Assembly: GCA_019309115.1 (NCBI GenBank)
Contig: JAFDGW010000017.1
Coordinates: 1 to 64,000 of the forward strand
DNA length: 64,000 bases
Source of the DNA: Deltaproteobacteria bacterium
GTDB taxonomy: Bacteria > Desulfobacterota > Syntrophobacteria > Syntrophobacterales > Thermodesulforhabdaceae
Direction: 5' to 3'
Each line of letters opens with the position of its first letter. Position 1 is the first letter of the stretch. A program made the translations under genes and the position numbers. Below are positions 60,593-64,000 of this stretch, piece after piece. Under the pieces are notes generated by a model, which saw only the letters and a list, made by a program, of their open reading frames with translations, did not search any database and was not told where the DNA came from.

Positions 60593-61824
60593 CATCGCGT
60601 GAATTTTTGAAAGTTCGTCCTGTTAAAGATGTGCAAGATTTCATTGCTGCGCTTGAACCTTTGGGTACAGAAGTGATCTCGCTTGAAAATGCCCATGGAC
60701 GAGTTGTTGCTGAGACTGTTATAGCTCGTGATCCAGTCCCTCATTTTCGCCGAGCCACGATGGACGGTTATGCAGTAAGATCCAGAGACGTTTTCGGTGC
60801 TTCTGAATCACTGCCGGCTTTTCTCTCTATTGTAGGGAGTGTCGAAATGGGAAAACCCTCTGCCTGTACTGTCGGAACCAATGAAGCTTGCGCAATTCCT
60901 ACTGGTGGGGCTTTGCCGGATGGAGCCGATGCGGTCGTCATGGTAGAACATACGGAGCGATTAGACGAAACAACGATAGAGGTGTACAAACCCGTGGCAC
61001 CCGGGGAAAATGTTCTTGGTGTAGGAGATGACATTCCAGAAGGAGAGCAGATTCTTCAGCCAGGCAGAGCGCTGAAGCCTCAGGACCTGGGGGTGTTGGC
61101 GGCTGTGGGGGTTACCGAGGTTGAAGTGTATAAACGACCAAAAGTAGCGATTATATCAACAGGAGACGAGATAGTACCTTCTAAAACGCCCTCTCCTCTT
61201 CCGCCGGGGCTGATCAGAGATATAAATACCCATGTGTTGGCTTCAATGGTTTCAGAGGCAGGAGCCGTCGTTGGCAGGAAAGAGTTGATAAAAGATGATC
61301 CAGATGCGCTGATAGATATCTCCAGGAAGTGTCTTGAGGATCACGATGTTGTGTTGCTTTCGGGTGGTAGTTCGGTAGGTTCTAGGGATTACACCCTCGA
61401 TGTTCTGGAACAACTTCCAGATGCCGAGGTCCTGGTCCATGGAGTGGCCATGAGGCCGGGGAAACCAACGATACTCGGGCGAAGTGGTAAAAGATATGTA
61501 TGGGGTTTACCTGGGCAGCCGTCGTCTGCGTCTATGGTTATGGTTGCTATGGTCTGTCCGTTTTTGAGGGCGTTACAGGGTGAGCGACCGACGTTTCCTT
61601 ATGCTGCTGGTACAATTATTGGGCGCCTCTGTAAACCCATTCCATCAGTTCATGGACGGGAGGATTATATACCGGTAAGAGTCTTGGACGAAGACCAGGT
61701 TGAGCCTATCTTCGGTAAGTCAGGAATGATAAAGACTCTGGCGATGGCAGACGGTTACATAATCGTGCCAGAACATGCCGAAGGCATGGATACCGGTGAA
61801 GAAGTGAAGGTGTATCTATTTTAA
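60589..61824 (+). CDS. moeA: molybdopterin molybdenumtransferase
   Basis: A 411-residue MoeA. It has FRRATMDGYAVRS, AIPTGGALPDGADAVVMVEHTE, ISTGDEIVPS and LSGGSSVGSRDYT, and a C-terminal MoeA_C domain. It inserts Mo or W into adenylated molybdopterin made by MogA. The GTG start overlaps the permease stop by 4 bp, so it is translated from the catabolic operon. The mogA gene at 12023 is broken, so adenylated substrate must come from another protein. Confidence 0.92.
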   Translation: MTSREFLKVRPVKDVQDFIAALEPLGTEVISLENAHGRVVAETVIARDPVPHFRRATMDGYAVRSRDVFGASESLPAFLSIVGSVEMGKPSACTVGTNEACAIPTGGALPDGADAVVMVEHTERLDETTIEVYKPVAPGENVLGVGDDIPEGEQILQPGRALKPQDLGVLAAVGVTEVEVYKRPKVAIISTGDEIVPSKTPSPLPPGLIRDINTHVLASMVSEAGAVVGRKELIKDDPDALIDISRKCLEDHDVVLLSGGSSVGSRDYTLDVLEQLPDAEVLVHGVAMRPGKPTILGRSGKRYVWGLPGQPSSASMVMVAMVCPFLRALQGERPTFPYAAGTIIGRLCKPIPSVHGREDYIPVRVLDEDQVEPIFGKSGMIKTLAMADGYIIVPEHAEGMDTGEEVKVYLF

Positions 61825-61835
61825 GGGAAACGGAG

Positions 61836-62696
61836 CTAATTTGTGAATTCTATGCTGTGGCGAAACCTACGGTGTATCCAATACCATTGAATTGGATCTT
61901 TTCTTACGATTGCTTCAAAAAGAGCATTGAAATCAGTCGTCATTTTATACACACGTGCTTTAACGTCTCCGTATTCTTTAGGAGGTGGGTAAATAGGCCG
62001 TGCCACGTAGATTTTGTAGTCGCCCCATTTTTGTCGGTGATTATAGACTGGTAAAACGGGCCGATTCATTTTTATGGCCAACAATGCCAGTCCTTTGTGA
62101 GTCAGCACTTTACGATTAAAGAAAGGTACATATATACCCTCATTGTGGCTAGACTTCTGGTCCATAAGCATTGCCACAATTCGGCCGTTTTTTATGGATT
62201 GCCGTATTTTCTTTGTAGCTAGCTTTTTCGGAATCATTCTGTTTCCCGTCTTTGTACGTATGCTGGTGACGAGGTTGTTTAACCACGGATTGTCCAGAGG
62301 ACGGATTATTACATCCAGGGAAACGTTGAAGAGTACAGGAGAAGCGTAAGCCATAAGTTCCCAATTTCCGATGTGGCCGGTCATAATGAAGAAGCCTCGG
62401 TGCCTTTTCGCAGTTTCCAGAAAGAAATCCGGTCCATCTAGTGATAGCATTCCGAGAAGGTTGTGTTCATTGCAATGTGGTAGCAACGGAAATTCCAGGA
62501 AAACCCTGGCAAGGTGAGTGAAATTTGCGAGGGCTACTTTTTCAGCTTTTTCCTTCGGGAATTTCATGGCCAGCATTAAGTTGTCAACAGCAATACGGCG
62601 CCTGTTGTTATGAACTTTATACCATAATCTGCCGAGTATTTTTGCAGCTTGAGGAATTATGGAGGTCCAGTATATCCGAAAGGTCGAATCTTTCAT
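61836..62696 (-). CDS. LpxL/HtrB-type lipid A acyltransferase
   Basis: A 286-residue membrane-associated acyltransferase with the catalytic HIGNWE (H-x4-E) and [18 protein letters not shown]. It adds a secondary acyl chain to lipid A or a related lipid. It overlaps the end of uvrB by 4 bp and is convergent with moeA, only 11 bp away. Confidence 0.88.
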   Translation of the reverse strand: MKDSTFRIYWTSIIPQAAKILGRLWYKVHNNRRRIAVDNLMLAMKFPKEKAEKVALANFTHLARVFLEFPLLPHCNEHNLLGMLSLDGPDFFLETAKRHRGFFIMTGHIGNWELMAYASPVLFNVSLDVIIRPLDNPWLNNLVTSIRTKTGNRMIPKKLATKKIRQSIKNGRIVAMLMDQKSSHNEGIYVPFFNRKVLTHKGLALLAIKMNRPVLPVYNHRQKWGDYKIYVARPIYPPPKEYGDVKARVYKMTTDFNALFEAIVRKDPIQWYWIHRRFRHSIEFTN

Positions 62697-64000
62697 TGAA
62701 CCATCAACTGTAGTTCTTTCAATGCTTTTATCTGATCCCTTAGCAGTGCAGCTTTTTCAAATTCTAGCTTCTCAGCCGCGTCCTTCATTTCCTTTTCCAG
62801 CATTTGGATTCGTTTTTCTATGTCTTCGTTGGAACGGAAGGTTTCAATGTCCGAACCCGCATCATAGATTGGTCGGACTTCTGTCAAGTCAAAGTCATGA
62901 TCACCGATGGTCTTGTGTGTTTCTTGAATGTCGACACGGTATGCTGCCAGTATGTCATCGATGTTTTTCTGTACAGTTTGTGGGGTTATATTATAGCGTT
63001 TGTTGTATTCGAGCTGAATTGCCCTGCGTCGTTCCGTTTCTTTCACAGCTTTGGCTATGGATCGTGTTACATTGTTGGCATAAAGGATAACCGTTCCGTC
63101 GGCGTTTCTGGCAGCCCTTCCCGCCATCTGAATCAATGCCCTTTCAGAGCGTAAAAAACCTTCGTTGTCTGCGTCTAGTACTGCCACGAGAGACACTTCC
63201 GGTATGTCTAGACCTTCGCGTAACAAGTTAATGCCAACAAGCACATCATAGCTTCCAAGCCTGAGTTCGCGGATTAGGTCAATTCGTTCAATTGTTTCGA
63301 CATCGGCGTGCATGTATCTAACCTTGATGCCCATATCTTCTAGGTAATCCGTCAGATCTTCTGCCATTTGCTTGGTCAACGTTGTTACCAGAACCCTTTG
63401 TCCCCGTTTTACCCGTTTGTTTATTTCGCCAATAAGATCATCAATCTGGTGGGTGGCCGGGCGGATTTCAATTTTGGGATCAACCAGTCCCGTTGGGCGT
63501 ATGAGTTGTTCGACAACGTGTTGTCCCGACTTTTCAAGCTCGTAAGGTCCCGGTGTTGCCGACACGAAAATTACTTGGTTTATACGTTCTTCAAATTCTT
63601 CAAAAGAAAGGGGTCTATTATCCAGGGCTGACGGTAGCCTGAATCCATACTCTACAAGAGTTTCCTTCCTGGAACGATCACCCCTGTACATACCTCTCAG
63701 TTGTGGAATGGTTATATGGCTTTCGTCGATAAAAAGTAGCCAATCTTCCGGGAAATAATCCAGCAGGGTAGGAGGTGGCTCACCCTGTTTCCTCCCCGAC
63801 AGGTGCCTTGAGTAATTTTCTATTCCTGAACAGTATCCCAATTCGAGCAACATCTCCATGTCAAAACGTGTACGCTCTTCAATCCTCTGGGCTTCGACTA
63901 GTTTGTTCTGAGTCCTGAAAAATTCTATACGCTCTTCCAATTCCTGAGCTATGGCTTTAGCAGCTCGCTCTAGTCGATCACGCCGCGTTACATAATGACT
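62693..64000 (-). CDS. uvrB: excinuclease ABC subunit B, 3' part (cut by the window edge)
   Basis: The gene runs off the right edge; about 435 C-terminal residues are visible. They include SHYVT (beta-hairpin region), LLFIDESH (helicase Walker B, DESH), [13 protein letters not shown], helicase motifs V/VI ([29 protein letters not shown] and QMAGRAARN) and the C-terminal UVR domain ([27 protein letters not shown]) that binds UvrC. The ATG near 63940 is internal, not the start. Confidence 0.95.
   Translation of the reverse strand, partial: SHYVTRRDRLERAAKAIAQELEERIEFFRTQNKLVEAQRIEERTRFDMEMLLELGYCSGIENYSRHLSGRKQGEPPPTLLDYFPEDWLLFIDESHITIPQLRGMYRGDRSRKETLVEYGFRLPSALDNRPLSFEEFEERINQVIFVSATPGPYELEKSGQHVVEQLIRPTGLVDPKIEIRPATHQIDDLIGEINKRVKRGQRVLVTTLTKQMAEDLTDYLEDMGIKVRYMHADVETIERIDLIRELRLGSYDVLVGINLLREGLDIPEVSLVAVLDADNEGFLRSERALIQMAGRAARNADGTVILYANNVTRSIAKAVKETERRRAIQLEYNKRYNITPQTVQKNIDDILAAYRVDIQETHKTIGDHDFDLTEVRPIYDAGSDIETFRSNEDIEKRIQMLEKEMKDAAEKLEFEKAALLRDQIKALKELQLMVQ

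Overview
The window looks like a chromosomal segment from a Gram-negative, anaerobic bacterium, most likely a member of the Desulfobacterota (a sulfate-reducing or syntrophic deltaproteobacterium). The signs are lipid A/LPS genes (kdsB, an LpxL-type acyltransferase), a selenocysteine elongation factor (selB), a TAXI-type TRAP transporter with DUF1850, a biotin-dependent sodium-pump decarboxylase, a second EF-G and many lipoproteins. The assignment rests on gene content only and is an inference.

Layout. 1-2783: tail of an unseen neighbour with serial hairpins, then a UPF0182 membrane protein. 2881-5498: cbiC with a BtuC/BtuD-like ABC importer. 5415-7827 (minus): a CDP-archaeol-synthase-like/metallophosphoesterase fusion and a Na/Ca exchanger. 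7933-11982: radical SAM protein, flavodoxin and an EF-G paralogue. 12023-12471: a mogA gene broken by an internal deletion. 12597-17568 (minus): a coiled-coil protein, Mut7-C protein, two lipoproteins (one with many TPRs) and an HD-GYP protein. 17708-24485: tRNA-Leu(GAG), a 6.6-kb decayed integrative island bounded by a 17-bp direct repeat of the tRNA-Leu 3' end, and tRNA-Gly(UCC). The island holds a broken integrase fused to a radC fragment, a GNAT gene, type I restriction remnants, a broken AlbA-type ATPase gene, a truncated toxin/antitoxin pair, an IS256-type remnant and a phage-type repressor.

24490-32459 (minus): a complete aroF-trpEGDCFBA operon behind a leader peptide rich in Trp codons and two tandem terminators whose arms can re-pair, which looks like ribosome-mediated attenuation. 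32561-37804 (minus): a large secreted repeat protein, a Dabb protein and selB. 37903-43371: alaC, hom, an ApgM-type proposed homoserine kinase, a thioesterase, hisA and yqeY. 43409-49983: panE-glnE (minus), kdsB, a DUF6125-type protein and a sugar-nucleotide epimerase. 50136-61824: an IclR regulator followed by a class III CoA-transferase, the four parts of a Na+-translocating acyl-CoA decarboxylase (42-residue OadG-like, OadB-like, biotin carrier, carboxyltransferase), an acyl-CoA dehydrogenase, a lipoprotein, a complete TAXI-TRAP importer and moeA. The best reading is uptake and catabolism of a dicarboxylate such as glutarate through glutaryl-CoA and glutaconyl-CoA to crotonyl-CoA. 61836-64000 (minus): an LpxL-type acyltransferase and the 3' part of uvrB, cut by the window edge.

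Most noteworthy: the interlocked trp attenuator; the putative glutarate/sodium-pump operon; a 29-bp palindrome present both in-frame in trpF and in an island gene; a heptamer array that supplies the stop codons of two facing truncated genes; and a recurring lesion (internal deletion plus frameshift) in mogA and several island genes.
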